The translations under genes were made by a program, and so were the position numbers. Below are positions 46,311 to 55,976 of a stretch of DNA of 64,000 nt, piece by piece. Location: positions 1,612,001 to 1,676,000 of the forward strand of contig OZ251461.1 in assembly GCA_965242575.1 (NCBI GenBank), in the 5' to 3' direction. Below the pieces are notes generated by a model. That model ran no database searches, was not told where the DNA came from, and worked only from the letters and a program-made list of their open reading frames with translations. How positions within the stretch are numbered: position 1 is the stretch's first letter; every line of letters starts with the position of its first letter. Source of the DNA: JANQOH01 sp965242575 (GTDB lineage Bacteria > Pseudomonadota > Alphaproteobacteria > UBA7887).

Positions 46311-46927
46311 GCGGCGCTGGAGCGCGCCGCCGCTGGCTCGCGCTGGCGGTTTGCGCCGGCCTCGTCGCGCTGGCCTGGGCCGGCCTGTCGCGGGTCTACG
46401 TCAACGCCAGCTGGTCGGACGGCGCATGGGGCTACCTGGTCCTGCCCCTGGGCAAACCCGAACTCGGCGATGCGGTCCTGTTCGCGCCGCCCGCCGCGCT
46501 CGGCGCGCCCGTCCCGTATCTCAAGACGGTGCGCGGCCTCCCCGGCGCGCGGGTGACGGTCGACGCCGACCGCATGGTCGCCGTCGACGGAGTCGTCCTC
46601 GGCAGGGCCAAGGAGGCCGCGCGGGACGGACGGCCGCTCGAAGCGATAGCGGCGGGCATCGCGCCCGCCGCCCGCTACTACCTGCACGCCGACCACGCCG
46701 ACAGCCATGACAGCCGCTACGCCGAGGTCGGCTTCGTCCCGCGCGAGCGCCTCCTGGGACGCGCCGTCTCCCTGCCCGACCTGCCGTGGTTCGGCCTCGA
46801 AGGACCGCTGGTCACGGCAGAGGACTTCCCGGAAGGCGCGTCGGCGGAGATCGGGCTGTCCGACGCCGACCGCTCCGGCGCGGGGCGGGGCGGCGAAGGA
46901 AGCGGTGGCTCGGAGGCCCGGCCATGA
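46307..46927 (+). CDS. S26-family conjugal signal peptidase (TraF/TrhF type)
   Basis: The 206-residue membrane-anchored protease starts at a GTG overlapping the trbI stop. After one transmembrane helix (WLALAVCAGLVALAWAGL) comes VNASWSDGAWGYLVLP, carrying the likely nucleophile Ser37, then PYLKTVRGLPG with general-base Lys73, and YLHADHADSHDSRYAEVGFVP, the standard S26 block. It probably matures pilin. This gene is distinct from the thioredoxin-like traF further down. Confidence 0.85.
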   Translation: MSGAGARRRWLALAVCAGLVALAWAGLSRVYVNASWSDGAWGYLVLPLGKPELGDAVLFAPPAALGAPVPYLKTVRGLPGARVTVDADRMVAVDGVVLGRAKEAARDGRPLEAIAAGIAPAARYYLHADHADSHDSRYAEVGFVPRERLLGRAVSLPDLPWFGLEGPLVTAEDFPEGASAEIGLSDADRSGAGRGGEGSGGSEARP

Positions 46928-47088
46928 CGGGCGGCGGCATCGCCACACGTCATGGTCGTCTGAAAGTCCGGGAACAGGAGCACCGAGACGTGAAGTCCGT
47001 TGATTTGGACCAGCGGGGCCTGCGCGAGGGCGATCGCGACGCAGCAGGCGGCGAACATCGCCAACGGAATCGAGCTCTTAGGGAACAC
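46717..47088 (-). CDS. Possible small secreted protein on the opposite strand within the transfer operon
   Basis: A GTG at 47086-47088 on the reverse strand has a textbook ribosome site (AACAAGGAGG, seven bases upstream), the same form as that before the gene at 44940. The first 55 residues look protein-like: SIPLAMFAACCVAIALAQAPLVQI is a signal or membrane segment, followed by NGLHVSVLLFPDFQTTMTC. The C-terminal half runs antisense through the S26 peptidase gene and is low-complexity. The forward strand has no gene over the first part. A short secreted factor is possible; chance cannot be excluded. Confidence 0.4.
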   Translation of the reverse strand: MFPKSSIPLAMFAACCVAIALAQAPLVQINGLHVSVLLFPDFQTTMTCGDAAARHGRASEPPLPSPPRPAPERSASDSPISADAPSGKSSAVTSGPSRPNHGRSGRETARPRRRSRGTKPTSA

Positions 47089-47121
47089 GAGGTATCCTCC
47101 TTGTTATCTCTGCTCAATAAG

Positions 47122-47904
47122 GTGTTCGGAGTTTCGCGCGCCGAAACGGCGAATTCCGCTCAGGCGCCCGTCTGTTGCGGGCTGAACGCGTGCGCTCCCG
47201 CCCCCGCCCCTGCTCCCGCCCTGCTCGCGCCGCGCGCCGCGCTTGTGGCGTGGGCCGTTCTGGCGGCGGTCGCTCCGCCTGCGGTCGCGAAGGACCTGGG
47301 CGTTCGCGGCGAGACGTGGCCCATCGCCGAACCGGACTTGCTGGAGCAAATCGAAACGCGGCTTGCGGCGCTGGAGCTTTCCGGCGAGACCGCGCGCTTC
47401 GAGCGCGAGGCGATCGCCCGGGCGCGGGCGCATGTCGAGGCGCCGCCGCGGGTGGCGGGCGTCGTTCCCGCGACCGAGCCGCGGTCGTGGCTGTTCGACC
47501 CGTCCATCGTGGTGGAGCGCGATGTCGCGACGCCGGACGGGACGGTCATCGCGGCGGCCGGGACGCGGGTAAATCCGCTCCTGGCGCGTCCTCTGACCCG
47601 TGACGTGCTGTTCGTGGACGGGGCGCGGACGGTGGAGGTGGCGTGGGCGCTGGCGCATCCGCGTCCGGCCCGGATCGTTCTGGTGGGCGGGCGTCCGCTG
47701 GCGCTCTCCCGCGCGCACGGGCGGTCGTTCTTCTTCGATCAGGGCGGTGCGCTGACGGCGCGCCTGGGCATCGCCGCGACGCCAGCGCGGGCGTTCCAGG
47801 AAGGCGCCGCGCTGCGCATCGAAGAAACGCCTCTCGAGGATCGGGCGCCGTTCGAGGCCGTCGGACACGCTTCGGGCCCCGCGCCCGTGGAGACCGGACG
47901 ATGA
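47122..47904 (+). CDS. traW: TraW, periplasmic T4SS protein
   Basis: About 260 residues. The mature region is clear TraW: KDLGVRGETWPIAEPDLLEQIETRL, PRSWLFDPSIVVERDVATPDG, AGTRVNPL and VLFVDGARTVEV, following a signal peptide (LVAWAVLAAVAPPAVAKD). The start is uncertain: GTG at 47122 is used here, TTG at 47101 has a weak GAGG before it, and no strong ribosome site is present. It works with TraU and TrbC in pilus assembly and overlaps traU by four bases. Confidence 0.85.
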   Translation: MFGVSRAETANSAQAPVCCGLNACAPAPAPAPALLAPRAALVAWAVLAAVAPPAVAKDLGVRGETWPIAEPDLLEQIETRLAALELSGETARFEREAIARARAHVEAPPRVAGVVPATEPRSWLFDPSIVVERDVATPDGTVIAAAGTRVNPLLARPLTRDVLFVDGARTVEVAWALAHPRPARIVLVGGRPLALSRAHGRSFFFDQGGALTARLGIAATPARAFQEGAALRIEETPLEDRAPFEAVGHASGPAPVETGR

Positions 47905-48902
47905 GGCTGCTCCGGTGGTTGCTCGTCGCGGCGGGGCTCTGCGCCGCGGTGTCCTCGGCGCCTGCGTCGGCGCAGTCGTGCACGGGCCGCTTCGTGAACC
48001 CCATCGCCGATGTGTGCTGGGAGTGCCTGTTCCCGATCTCGATCGGCTCGATCCGGCTGGGGTCGTCCGGGGTCGCCGACACGGCGAACCCCGGTTCGCC
48101 GTTGTGCGTTTGCTGGCGCGGGTGGGTTCCGCGCATCGGGTTGTCGGTGGGGATGTGGGAGCCGGCGCGTCTCGTGGATGCGTCGCGGGCGCCGTGGTGC
48201 TTTCCCAATCTCGGCGGCCTGACCATCGATCCGGGAACGCCGGCGGGCCGCGGGCGCACCGGTTCGTCGACCGGCGACGGCGCGTCGGGGTCGGTATGGC
48301 ATGCGCATTACTACGTCTATCCGCTGCTGTCGTGGATCGGGGCGCTTCTGGACCTGGGCTGCCTGGAGCCCGGCGGCCTCGATATCGCGTGGGTGTCGGA
48401 GCTGGATCCGACGTGGCTGGACGACGAACTGGCGTTCCTGCTCAACCCCGAGGCGGTGCTTTTTACGAGTCCGCCGGCGCAGGCGGCGTGCGCGGCGGAC
48501 TGCGCGGCCGCTTCGGCAGGGCTGCCGCTCGATCCGCTGTTCTGGTGCGCGGGTTGCCAGGGCGGGATGTATCCGCTGGGGGGCAATGTGAGCGCGCATG
48601 TGGGCGGCGTGCAGGCGTCGCTGCTGGCGTCGCAACGCCTGGTCTATCGGCTGCACCGGACGCTGGTGGCGTGGGGGACGATGGGCGGCGCGGCGCTGTG
48701 CGGCCGCTACCCCATGCCGGTGATGCGCAAGTCGCAATACCGCTGGCAGATGACGCAGCCCGTTCCGGCGACGTCGCCGCTGACGGGATGCAATCCGACC
48801 GGTCGGTCGTCGGTGCTCTGGGAAACGCTGCGCGAGTTGCCGGTGGCGGGGGAGTCGTTCGGCTACCTGCTGTGGCGCAAGCGCAACTGCTGCCTGCTGT
48901 GA
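47901..48902 (+). CDS. traU: TraU, periplasmic T4SS protein
   Basis: The 333 residues have a signal peptide (LLRWLLVAAGLCAAVSSAPASA) and the Cys-rich TraU pattern: CTGRFVNPIADVCWECLFPISIG, CVCWRGWVPRIGLSVGMWEPARL, HAHYYVYPLLSWIGALLDLGC and the late KSQYRWQMTQPVP. Many cysteines suggest disulfides made by the linked thioredoxin-like TraF. TraU supports DNA transfer. The ATG overlaps the traW stop. Confidence 0.95.
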   Translation: MRLLRWLLVAAGLCAAVSSAPASAQSCTGRFVNPIADVCWECLFPISIGSIRLGSSGVADTANPGSPLCVCWRGWVPRIGLSVGMWEPARLVDASRAPWCFPNLGGLTIDPGTPAGRGRTGSSTGDGASGSVWHAHYYVYPLLSWIGALLDLGCLEPGGLDIAWVSELDPTWLDDELAFLLNPEAVLFTSPPAQAACAADCAAASAGLPLDPLFWCAGCQGGMYPLGGNVSAHVGGVQASLLASQRLVYRLHRTLVAWGTMGGAALCGRYPMPVMRKSQYRWQMTQPVPATSPLTGCNPTGRSSVLWETLRELPVAGESFGYLLWRKRNCCLL

Positions 48903-48913
48903 GGGAGGACGCG

Positions 48914-49705
48914 ATGGACAAGGGAAAGGCCGTTCGCGCGGGTTTCGGTCTCGTTTGCGCCTTGCTGGCGTCGGGGTGCTGTCGCCCGGCGTTCGCCGGG
49001 GAGGCGGACGTCGAGGAAACGGCGCGCGGGGTCGTCGAGGCGGCGCGCGCCGCGGCGGCGAACGCAGTCCCGCGCGCCCTGGCCGAAGGGACGGCCGCCG
49101 GACCGGGCGGCGTCGATTCGGAGGGTCTCGGCGCATGGAGCCGGGCGGTCGTCGACGGCGCCCTGGAGCGCGTCGGAGCGGCGGCGGACGCGGCGGTCGC
49201 CGGCGCGGACACGGCGCCGGCTCCGCTCGCGGCGGAGCGTTTCGCGGCGCGCACGGGCCGGGGCCTGGCGGCGGCGCGCGGGGCCGGCGCCGAGGTGGCG
49301 GTCTTTCTGAGCCTGTCGGTTCCGGCGGCGAGTTGGCGGCAGTGGAGCCGGCAGGCGGATCGGACGGGGGCGGCGGTGGTGTTGCGCGGCGTGGCGCCGG
49401 AGGGCTTCCGGGCGACCGCGGGACGTCTGGCGGAGCGGATGGAGGCGGACGGCGCGGGGGCGGTCATCGACCCGCGCCTGTTCCGGTTGTTCGGGATCGC
49501 GTCCGTTCCGGCGGTCGTGGTGGTTCCCGGCGGCGTCCCTCCGTGCCTGAGCCGGGGCTGTGCGCTGGATCCCGCGCCGCCGCACGACCGGATCGCCGGC
49601 AATATCGGCCTCGACGCGGCGTTGGAGGCGGTCGCGCACGAAGGCGGCGCCGGGCGCGAGACGGCGCGGCGCCATCTCGCGGCGCTGCGGGGAGAGGCGC
49701 GATGA
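48914..49705 (+). CDS. trbC: TrbC (F-type), pilus assembly protein
   Basis: The 263-residue exported protein (signal GFGLVCALLASGCCRPAFA) has the F-type TrbC core in its C-terminal half: VAVFLSLSVPAASWRQWSRQA, VVLRGVAPEGFRATA, IDPRLFRLFGIASVPAVVV, a thioredoxin-like fold. In many F-type systems traW and trbC are adjacent or fused; here traU lies between them. A GGGAGGAC site precedes the ATG, and traN overlaps its end. Confidence 0.9.
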   Translation: MDKGKAVRAGFGLVCALLASGCCRPAFAGEADVEETARGVVEAARAAAANAVPRALAEGTAAGPGGVDSEGLGAWSRAVVDGALERVGAAADAAVAGADTAPAPLAAERFAARTGRGLAAARGAGAEVAVFLSLSVPAASWRQWSRQADRTGAAVVLRGVAPEGFRATAGRLAERMEADGAGAVIDPRLFRLFGIASVPAVVVVPGGVPPCLSRGCALDPAPPHDRIAGNIGLDAALEAVAHEGGAGRETARRHLAALRGEAR

Positions 49706-50784
49706 GCGTTCGCGCGGCCGCGCGCGCGGCGGCGTTGGCTCTGCTCCCGGCGTGCTGCCTCGCGGCGCCCCCTGCGCCGGCGCAAGACGCGCGCGCGGAA
49801 GCGCGCGCCCTGGGCCAGGCCGGGCAGGCGGCGGCGGGCGCGATAGCCCGCGACGCCGGGAGCGCGGCGGCGGTTCCGGGTTTCGCGGGAACGGCCGTTC
49901 CCGAGCGCGGCCACACGGCGGGCGGGATGGGGACCGCGGCGCGCCGGGCGCTGGCCGACCCCGGCGACGCGGGCGGCGCGGTGGGCCGGACGGTGGTCGA
50001 GGGCGTGGCGCGGCGGCCCGCCGCCCCGGCGTCGCGTTCGGAACCCGCGATCCGCCGCTCCGATGCGGTGGTCGCCGCTCCCGAAGCGCCGGCGTGGCGG
50101 GCGGGCGGCCTCGCGTCGGGAACGGCGCGGCCCTGCCGCGCCGAGGTGCGCGACGCCGCCGGCGGCGGCGCCTGCGGGCGGGTGACGTCCTGCGTCGGCG
50201 CCGACTGCGAGAGCGTGGCGACGCCCGCCAACACGGGTTTCCTCGACGCGGCGACGCAACTCAACATGGCGTTCGACATGGCGGCGACGGCGACGGGGTT
50301 CGTCCCGCGCGTCTTCGAGGGGCGCCGCCGCGCCTGCCGCATCCGCTGGGGCGGCCTCGCCAATTGCTGCCGCAACTCCGGGCTTCTGGTGGGCCTCGCG
50401 GGGTGCGACGCCAACGAGCGCGAACTGGCGGCCGAGCGCAACGACCGGACGACGCGCTACCTCGGGGCGCGCTGCACGCGGCGGACGTTCTTCGGGTTCT
50501 GCATCCGCCGCGAGCGCGCGTGGTGCGTGTTCCCCTCGAAACTCGGCCGCATCTTCCAGGAGCAGGCGCGCCCGCAACTGGGCCGGGGCTGGGGCTTCGG
50601 CGACGGCTGCCGCGGCTTCACCGTCGCCGAACTGGAGCGCATCGACTTCGACCGCGTCGACCTCTCCGAGTTCACCCGCGACGTCGCGCGCGCCGACCGC
50701 GCCCCCGGCGTGGGACTGCCGGACGCGGGCGGCGTCGGCGCCGCCATGCGCCGGCGCGTCCGCGAACGCTTCGGAGGGCACTGA
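49702..50784 (+). CDS. traN: TraN, outer-membrane mating-pair stabilisation protein (short form)
   Basis: This 360-residue exported, Cys-rich protein has a signal peptide (ARAAALALLPACCLAAPPA), SCVGADCESVATPANTGFLDAATQLNM, CRIRWGGLANCCRN and the conserved C-terminal RRTFFGFCIRRERAWCVFPSKLGRIFQEQARPQLG split by cysteines. F-plasmid TraN is about 600 residues, so the variable middle domain that contacts recipient receptors is largely missing. ATGA junction with trbC. Confidence 0.9.
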   Translation: MSVRAAARAAALALLPACCLAAPPAPAQDARAEARALGQAGQAAAGAIARDAGSAAAVPGFAGTAVPERGHTAGGMGTAARRALADPGDAGGAVGRTVVEGVARRPAAPASRSEPAIRRSDAVVAAPEAPAWRAGGLASGTARPCRAEVRDAAGGGACGRVTSCVGADCESVATPANTGFLDAATQLNMAFDMAATATGFVPRVFEGRRRACRIRWGGLANCCRNSGLLVGLAGCDANERELAAERNDRTTRYLGARCTRRTFFGFCIRRERAWCVFPSKLGRIFQEQARPQLGRGWGFGDGCRGFTVAELERIDFDRVDLSEFTRDVARADRAPGVGLPDAGGVGAAMRRRVRERFGGH

Positions 50785-50788
50785 GGCG

Positions 50789-51622
50789 ATGGCGCGCATG
50801 AAGACAGGGCCGGGTCTCCGGGCGGCGGCGCTCGCCGCGCTCGCGCTCGCACTCGCGTCGTCCGCCGAGGCGCGGGAATGGCGCTCGTGGTGCGGCGAGG
50901 GGCTGGGCTGGCACTTCTACTGCGACCGTGCGGACGACGCGGGCGCCGACGCGCCGCCTCGCTCCGCGCCTCCGTCCGAAGCGGCGCCTGAGGCGGCGCC
51001 CGAGGCGGCGCCGGAGACGGCGGCGGATCGCGTTCTCGCGCTGCGCCGGGCACTCGGCGAGGCCCGCGCGGCGGCCGTGCTCGATCCGACGCCCGCCAAC
51101 GTTACCGCCTATCTGCGGTTGCAACGCGACGCGCTGCAACGCGCGGCGACGTTCTCCGACGCCTTCCGCCGCGCGGTGTGGGCCGATCCGGCGCTCGACT
51201 ACACGCAGCGCCGCCCGGTGGGCGCGCTGGCCAAGCAACTGTGGTCGGAGGAGCGCCGCGCCGCGCGGCGCGCCGCCCTCGCCCGCCTCGGCGAGCGTTA
51301 CGGGCTGATCTATCTCGGCCGCCCGGATTGTTCGGGGTGCCGGGTCCAGGGGCCGCTGCTGCGCGCCTTCGCGACACGCCACGGCCTCGACGTGCTGGCG
51401 GTGTCGATGACCGGCGGCCCGCTCGAGGGCTGGCCGGAGGCGGTTCCCGACGACGGGCGCGCCGCGCGCCTCGGCCTCGGCGGCGAACGCCTGCCCGCTA
51501 TCGTCCTGTTCGACACGCACACGGACCGCGCCATCCTGGTCGCCTTCGGCGTCGTCGCCGAGGACCAGCTGGCGGAGCGCATCTTCACGCTCACCGCGAC
51601 GGAGGTCGGCGATGACTATTAG
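50789..51622 (+). CDS. traF: TraF, thioredoxin-like T4SS protein
   Basis: The 277 residues have a signal peptide (LRAAALAALALALASSAEA), REWRSWCGEGLGWHFYCD, then YLRLQRDALQRAATFSDAFRRAVW typical of TraF, and a thioredoxin fold with active-site CSGC in YLGRPDCSGCRVQ. F-plasmid TraF lacks the CxxC; its presence here suggests it can form disulfides in Cys-rich TraU, TraN and TraH. It overlaps traH by 11 bases. Confidence 0.92.
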   Translation: MARMKTGPGLRAAALAALALALASSAEAREWRSWCGEGLGWHFYCDRADDAGADAPPRSAPPSEAAPEAAPEAAPETAADRVLALRRALGEARAAAVLDPTPANVTAYLRLQRDALQRAATFSDAFRRAVWADPALDYTQRRPVGALAKQLWSEERRAARRAALARLGERYGLIYLGRPDCSGCRVQGPLLRAFATRHGLDVLAVSMTGGPLEGWPEAVPDDGRAARLGLGGERLPAIVLFDTHTDRAILVAFGVVAEDQLAERIFTLTATEVGDDY

Positions 51623-53054
51623 GAAGCGTCTTCGGAGCGTGCGCGGGGCCGCCGCCGGCGCGGCGTTCGTCCTTGCCGCCCTCCCCGGCGCGCCGGCCCG
51701 CGCCGACGTGCTGTCGGAGATGCAGCGCTTCTGGCAGGGGGCCGCGGTCAACACCACCGGCCCGACCGCCTTCGAGGGCCAGGCTTCGGGCCACTGGACG
51801 CTGGGCAACCTGTATATGCGCGCGCCGGTGCGCTCGGAGCAGGTGGCGACGCTCAATCTGCCGTCGTTCCGGGCGGGGTGCGGCGGCATCGACGCCTTCG
51901 CCGGCGCGTTCTCCTTCATCGACTCGGCGCAGCTGGTCGCGTTCGCGCGCGGCATTGCGCAGAACGCGGTGGGCTTCGCCTTCGAACTGGCGCTCGAGAC
52001 CATTTCGCCGGTGATCGCCGAAACCATGTCCAAACTCCGCGCGCTGGCGCAGTGGGTCAACGCGCAGAACCTCGACTCGTGCGAGACCGCGCAAGCGCTG
52101 GTGGGCGCGGCGTGGAGCCGCAACGACCGCGCCAGCGCGGCGATTTGCGCCGCCATCGGGACGCGCCAGGGCCTATTCTCCGACTACGCGGCCGCGCGTC
52201 ATGGCTGCGGCGCCGACGGGCGGCGCAACTCCACCCTCGCCGCCGCCGCCGGACCGCTGCGCGACCAGGCCCCGGTCAACGTCAACTACGCCTGGCGCGC
52301 CGTCCGCGCCTCGTCGTTCCTCGGCGCCGACCGCGCGCTCGGCGAGTTCGCCATGGCCATTACCGGCACCATCGTCGTCACCGCGCCGACGGCCGACGGC
52401 TCCAACGCCGGCCCGCGGGTGCGCGTCCTCGAGCCCCTCGCCCTCGACCGCCGCGTCACCGAGGTGCTGATGGAGGGCGGCGGCGCGTTGCCGGTCTATC
52501 GCTGCGACACCGCTGCGCGTTGCCTCAATCCCACCCTCGCCACCGTGGCTGTGCCGGCCAACCGGGGCTTCCGCGACCGCGTGACGCGCCTGCTGCGCCG
52601 CCTCGCCGACGCCGTCCGGCGCGACGCCGCCCCGCCCCCGGCCGCGCTCGGCCTCGTCAACCTCACCACGCTGCCGGTCTATCGCATCGTCAACGCGGCT
52701 GCGTCCTATCGCGGCGCGGTCATCGACCAGGAGATCGACGCCCTCGCCGAGGCGGTCGCCCTCGACGTCCTCCACGTCTGGATCGCCGACCTGCATCGCG
52801 CCGTCGAGGAGCGCGCGGGCGCGCTGGACATCGCCGACGGGGCGCAACTGGAACGCTGGCGCGAGGGGCTGCGCGCCAACCGCGCCGCGCTCACCGCGCA
52901 CCGCCACGCCGGGCTGGCGCGCTTCGACACCGCCCTCGCGGTGGTCGAGAAACTCCGCCTCGTCGAGACCGAACTCGCCGGCGCGCTGTCGGCCGACCTG
53001 CGCGCCGCGCTCGCCTTCTCGCGCGGCGGCGCCGGCGCCGCCGGCGCGCGGTAG
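51612..53054 (+). CDS. traH: TraH, pilus assembly protein
   Basis: The 480-residue exported protein (signal GAAFVLAALPGAPARA) has the TraH pattern: MQRFWQGAAVNTTGPTAFEGQ, GNLYMRAPV, FRAGCGGIDAFAGAFSFID, LNLDSCETAQ-like helix region and a long C-terminal coiled coil. TraH acts with TraF and TraW in the periplasm and outer membrane. The gap to traG is 16 bases. Confidence 0.95.
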   Translation: MTIRKRLRSVRGAAAGAAFVLAALPGAPARADVLSEMQRFWQGAAVNTTGPTAFEGQASGHWTLGNLYMRAPVRSEQVATLNLPSFRAGCGGIDAFAGAFSFIDSAQLVAFARGIAQNAVGFAFELALETISPVIAETMSKLRALAQWVNAQNLDSCETAQALVGAAWSRNDRASAAICAAIGTRQGLFSDYAAARHGCGADGRRNSTLAAAAGPLRDQAPVNVNYAWRAVRASSFLGADRALGEFAMAITGTIVVTAPTADGSNAGPRVRVLEPLALDRRVTEVLMEGGGALPVYRCDTAARCLNPTLATVAVPANRGFRDRVTRLLRRLADAVRRDAAPPPAALGLVNLTTLPVYRIVNAAASYRGAVIDQEIDALAEAVALDVLHVWIADLHRAVEERAGALDIADGAQLERWREGLRANRAALTAHRHAGLARFDTALAVVEKLRLVETELAGALSADLRAALAFSRGGAGAAGAR

Positions 53055-53070
53055 CGGCGGCCCCTCCGGC

Positions 53071-55971
53071 GTGTACGAACTCTTCACCCTCGGCGGCGGG
53101 ACCTATCTCGTCGACCTGCTCAACGCCGTCGCCGCCATCACCGGCGGCGGCGCCTACATGCAGCTGGCGCAACTCGCCGGCGTCGCCGGCCTCGCATGGA
53201 TCCTGCTGCGCACCGCCTTCGGCGGATCGTGGCGCGACAACGCCAGGTGGATGTTGCTCTTCACGGTCGTCTGGGGCGCGATGATCGTCCCCCGGGCCAC
53301 CGTGCGCGTCGTCGACCGCCTCGACCCCGCGCTCGCGCCGGCGGTGGTCGCCAACGTGCCCATCGGCCTCGCGCTCTTCGCCTCCGTGACATCCGAAGTG
53401 GGCGACGGGCTGACGCGGCTGACCGAGCAGGCGTTCGCGCTGCCCAACGACCTCGCCTACCGCCGCCACGGGCTGATCTTCGGCGCCAAACTCGCCGACG
53501 CCGCCACACGCATGGAGATCACCGACGCCGTCTTCGCGCGCAACCTGCGCAACTACGTCCGCCAATGCGTCTTCCACGCCCTCCTGCTCGGCCACGTCTC
53601 CGCCGATGACCTGCGCGAGAGCACCGACGTCTGGCGGCTCGTCACCGCCGCCGGGCCGCCCTCGGCCGGGGCCTCCCCTGCGCGGATGTTCGCCTTCTCC
53701 ACCCGCGCGGGCGCCGCGCCCACCGGGGCCGACACGGTGGACACCCGGATCGTCACCTGCGCCCAGGGGGCGGGGCGGCTGAACGCGCAATGGAACGCCG
53801 AGATCGCCCGCGCCGGCGCCGTCTTCGGGCGGCGCCTGTTCCCCGACGCCGCCACCGACGCGCTGGCGCGCGCCGAACTCCTCGCCGCCCTGCCCGCCGC
53901 CCACGCCTTCCTCATCGGCGCCGCGCGCAACGCCGCCGACGTCATGCGCCAGCAAATGGTCCTCAACGCCCTCCACGACGCCGGCGAGCAATGGACCGCC
54001 GAGACCGGAAACGCCGCCGCGCTCCGCGCCTACACCGAAGCCCGCGCCGAAGCCCAGACCGTCGCCGCCTACCGCGCCATCGGACGCCAGGCCGAGACGT
54101 GGGTCCCCATGCTCCGCATCGTCTTCGAGTGCCTCTACGTCGGAGCCTTCCCCCTCGCCGTCCTCCTCATGCTCACCCCGGCCGGCGCGGCCATCTTCCG
54201 GTCATGGGTCTCCGGGCTGGTGTGGATCCAGAGTTGGGGGCCGCTCTACGCCGTCCTCCACCGCGTCGCCATGGGCGAGGCCGCCGAGCGCATGGCCGCC
54301 ACCGCCCTTATGCCCGGAGGCGACGCCGGCATATCCCTCGTCGCCCAGGCCGGGGTCCGCGCCGTCGCCGCCGACGTCGCCGTCATGTCCGGATACCTGT
54401 CGATGTCCGTTCCCTTCCTCGCCGCCGCCCTCGCCTACGGCGTCGGCAAGGCCACCGTCCTCGCCACCTCCGTCCTCGCCGTCGGCCAGGAGGCCGCCGG
54501 AGCCGCCGCCCGCGAGAGCGCCACCGGCAACATCTCCCTCGCCAACACGCAGTTCGACACGCACCGATATGCGACCCTGGAGGGCCGCCAGTTGCGCACA
54601 TCCGCCCACGTCGACACCGGGCGCTACACCGGATACGCCCCGGAGGGCGCGGCCTTCGCCGTCTCCGGCGACGGAACGCCCATCGTCGACGCCGGAGCCG
54701 CCACCAGCCGCATCCCGGCCGCCGGCGTCCGGCTCTCCGAATCCCTCGCCGCCAGCCACGAGGAGCGCGCCGCGCACGCCCGAACGACCGGACGGCAATG
54801 GGCCGCCGAAGCGGCCGAAGCGCAAACCGCCGCCGCCACCGACGCGACGTCGATGGTCGAACGCTACGCCCACGACGTCAGCGTCGGCGTCGCCTACGCC
54901 CGCGGCGTCACCGAAACCGAAAGCGCGCAGGTCCAGGAACTGCAAGGCCATATCGACAAACTCGCCGAGGCCGGAGGCATTACCCGCGACCAGGCCGCCA
55001 CGCTCACGGCCGCCGCGCGCGTCGGCGGCGGCTTCCCGGGCCTTCTCAAGTTCGGGGCGGACGGAACCGCAGCCTGGCGCGGACAGGCCGTCGAACACGA
55101 CGCATGGAGCCGCATGCGCGACTACGCCGAACACCACCAGGTCCTCGACCTGTGGTCGCGCGTCGCCGACGCTTCGCGCCGCTACTCCACCGCCGCCGGA
55201 GACAGCGACCTCGCCAGCCTCGAGGACAGCTACGGCGCCAACCTCACCCGCATGCAGCAATACCGCGAGCAGGCGTCGGCCAGTTACCAGGAGGCCGACA
55301 CCTGGAGCGGCCAGGCGGCGCGGGTGCGCGCCGAGGCACAGGCCATCGACCGCGAACTCGGACAGCCCTTCTTCGCGTGGCTCGCGCAACGCGAGGGCGC
55401 CGACGGAAGGCCCGTCGGCGTCGCCGGAGCCATCCGCCTCGCTTCGCCGCAAACCCCCGAAGACGCCGAGGAGCTCCGCGCCCACGCCGCCGCCTTCGTC
55501 GCAGAAAACTTCCGCGAACCGGCCCGCCCCGACCCCGCCGCCGCGCCGGGACGAACCGCCTTCCAGGAGACGCGCGACGACATGCGCGCAGCCGGAATAG
55601 CCGGAACGGCCGCAGCCTACGCAGGCTGGACGGACACCGCGCGCGAACGCGCCGCGGCGGCCGGAGCCCCCGCCCCGGGAGACGTCGAGGCCATCGCCGG
55701 CGGCGAGCGCGAACGCACCGAGGCGGACATGACCGCCGGCGGAGCCGTGAGAGGCGGCCGCGCCGCCGCCGCGCGCGGAGACGTGGCGGACGGGCGCGCC
55801 GACGTCGCCGAGGAACTCGACAAGCCCTTCGGCGAACACGCCGCCCGAACGGCGCCCATCATCGGCGACTGGCTCGCCGGGCGGATCTACGGATCCGCCC
55901 GCAACGCCGCCCCGGACGCGCCCGAAGCGCGCCGCGACCCCTTCGCCGGCGACGCGGTCATGGGGCCGTGA
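53071..55971 (+). CDS. traG: TraG, mating-pair stabilisation inner-membrane protein
   Basis: The 966-residue protein begins at a GTG with VYELFTLGGGTYLVDLLNAVAA, the TraG start. Transmembrane helices lie at about 25-45, 65-80, 100-115 and in the 345-460 region (ECLYVGAFPLAVLLMLTPAG, SWVSGLVWIQSWGPLYAVLHR). The C-terminal 400 residues are periplasmic, helical and Ala/Glu-rich. The protein functions in pilus assembly and, through its C terminus, in stabilising mating pairs and exclusion. Confidence 0.93.
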   Translation: MYELFTLGGGTYLVDLLNAVAAITGGGAYMQLAQLAGVAGLAWILLRTAFGGSWRDNARWMLLFTVVWGAMIVPRATVRVVDRLDPALAPAVVANVPIGLALFASVTSEVGDGLTRLTEQAFALPNDLAYRRHGLIFGAKLADAATRMEITDAVFARNLRNYVRQCVFHALLLGHVSADDLRESTDVWRLVTAAGPPSAGASPARMFAFSTRAGAAPTGADTVDTRIVTCAQGAGRLNAQWNAEIARAGAVFGRRLFPDAATDALARAELLAALPAAHAFLIGAARNAADVMRQQMVLNALHDAGEQWTAETGNAAALRAYTEARAEAQTVAAYRAIGRQAETWVPMLRIVFECLYVGAFPLAVLLMLTPAGAAIFRSWVSGLVWIQSWGPLYAVLHRVAMGEAAERMAATALMPGGDAGISLVAQAGVRAVAADVAVMSGYLSMSVPFLAAALAYGVGKATVLATSVLAVGQEAAGAAARESATGNISLANTQFDTHRYATLEGRQLRTSAHVDTGRYTGYAPEGAAFAVSGDGTPIVDAGAATSRIPAAGVRLSESLAASHEERAAHARTTGRQWAAEAAEAQTAAATDATSMVERYAHDVSVGVAYARGVTETESAQVQELQGHIDKLAEAGGITRDQAATLTAAARVGGGFPGLLKFGADGTAAWRGQAVEHDAWSRMRDYAEHHQVLDLWSRVADASRRYSTAAGDSDLASLEDSYGANLTRMQQYREQASASYQEADTWSGQAARVRAEAQAIDRELGQPFFAWLAQREGADGRPVGVAGAIRLASPQTPEDAEELRAHAAAFVAENFREPARPDPAAAPGRTAFQETRDDMRAAGIAGTAAAYAGWTDTARERAAAAGAPAPGDVEAIAGGERERTEADMTAGGAVRGGRAAAARGDVADGRADVAEELDKPFGEHAARTAPIIGDWLAGRIYGSARNAAPDAPEARRDPFAGDAVMGP

Positions 55972-55976
55972 ACGCC

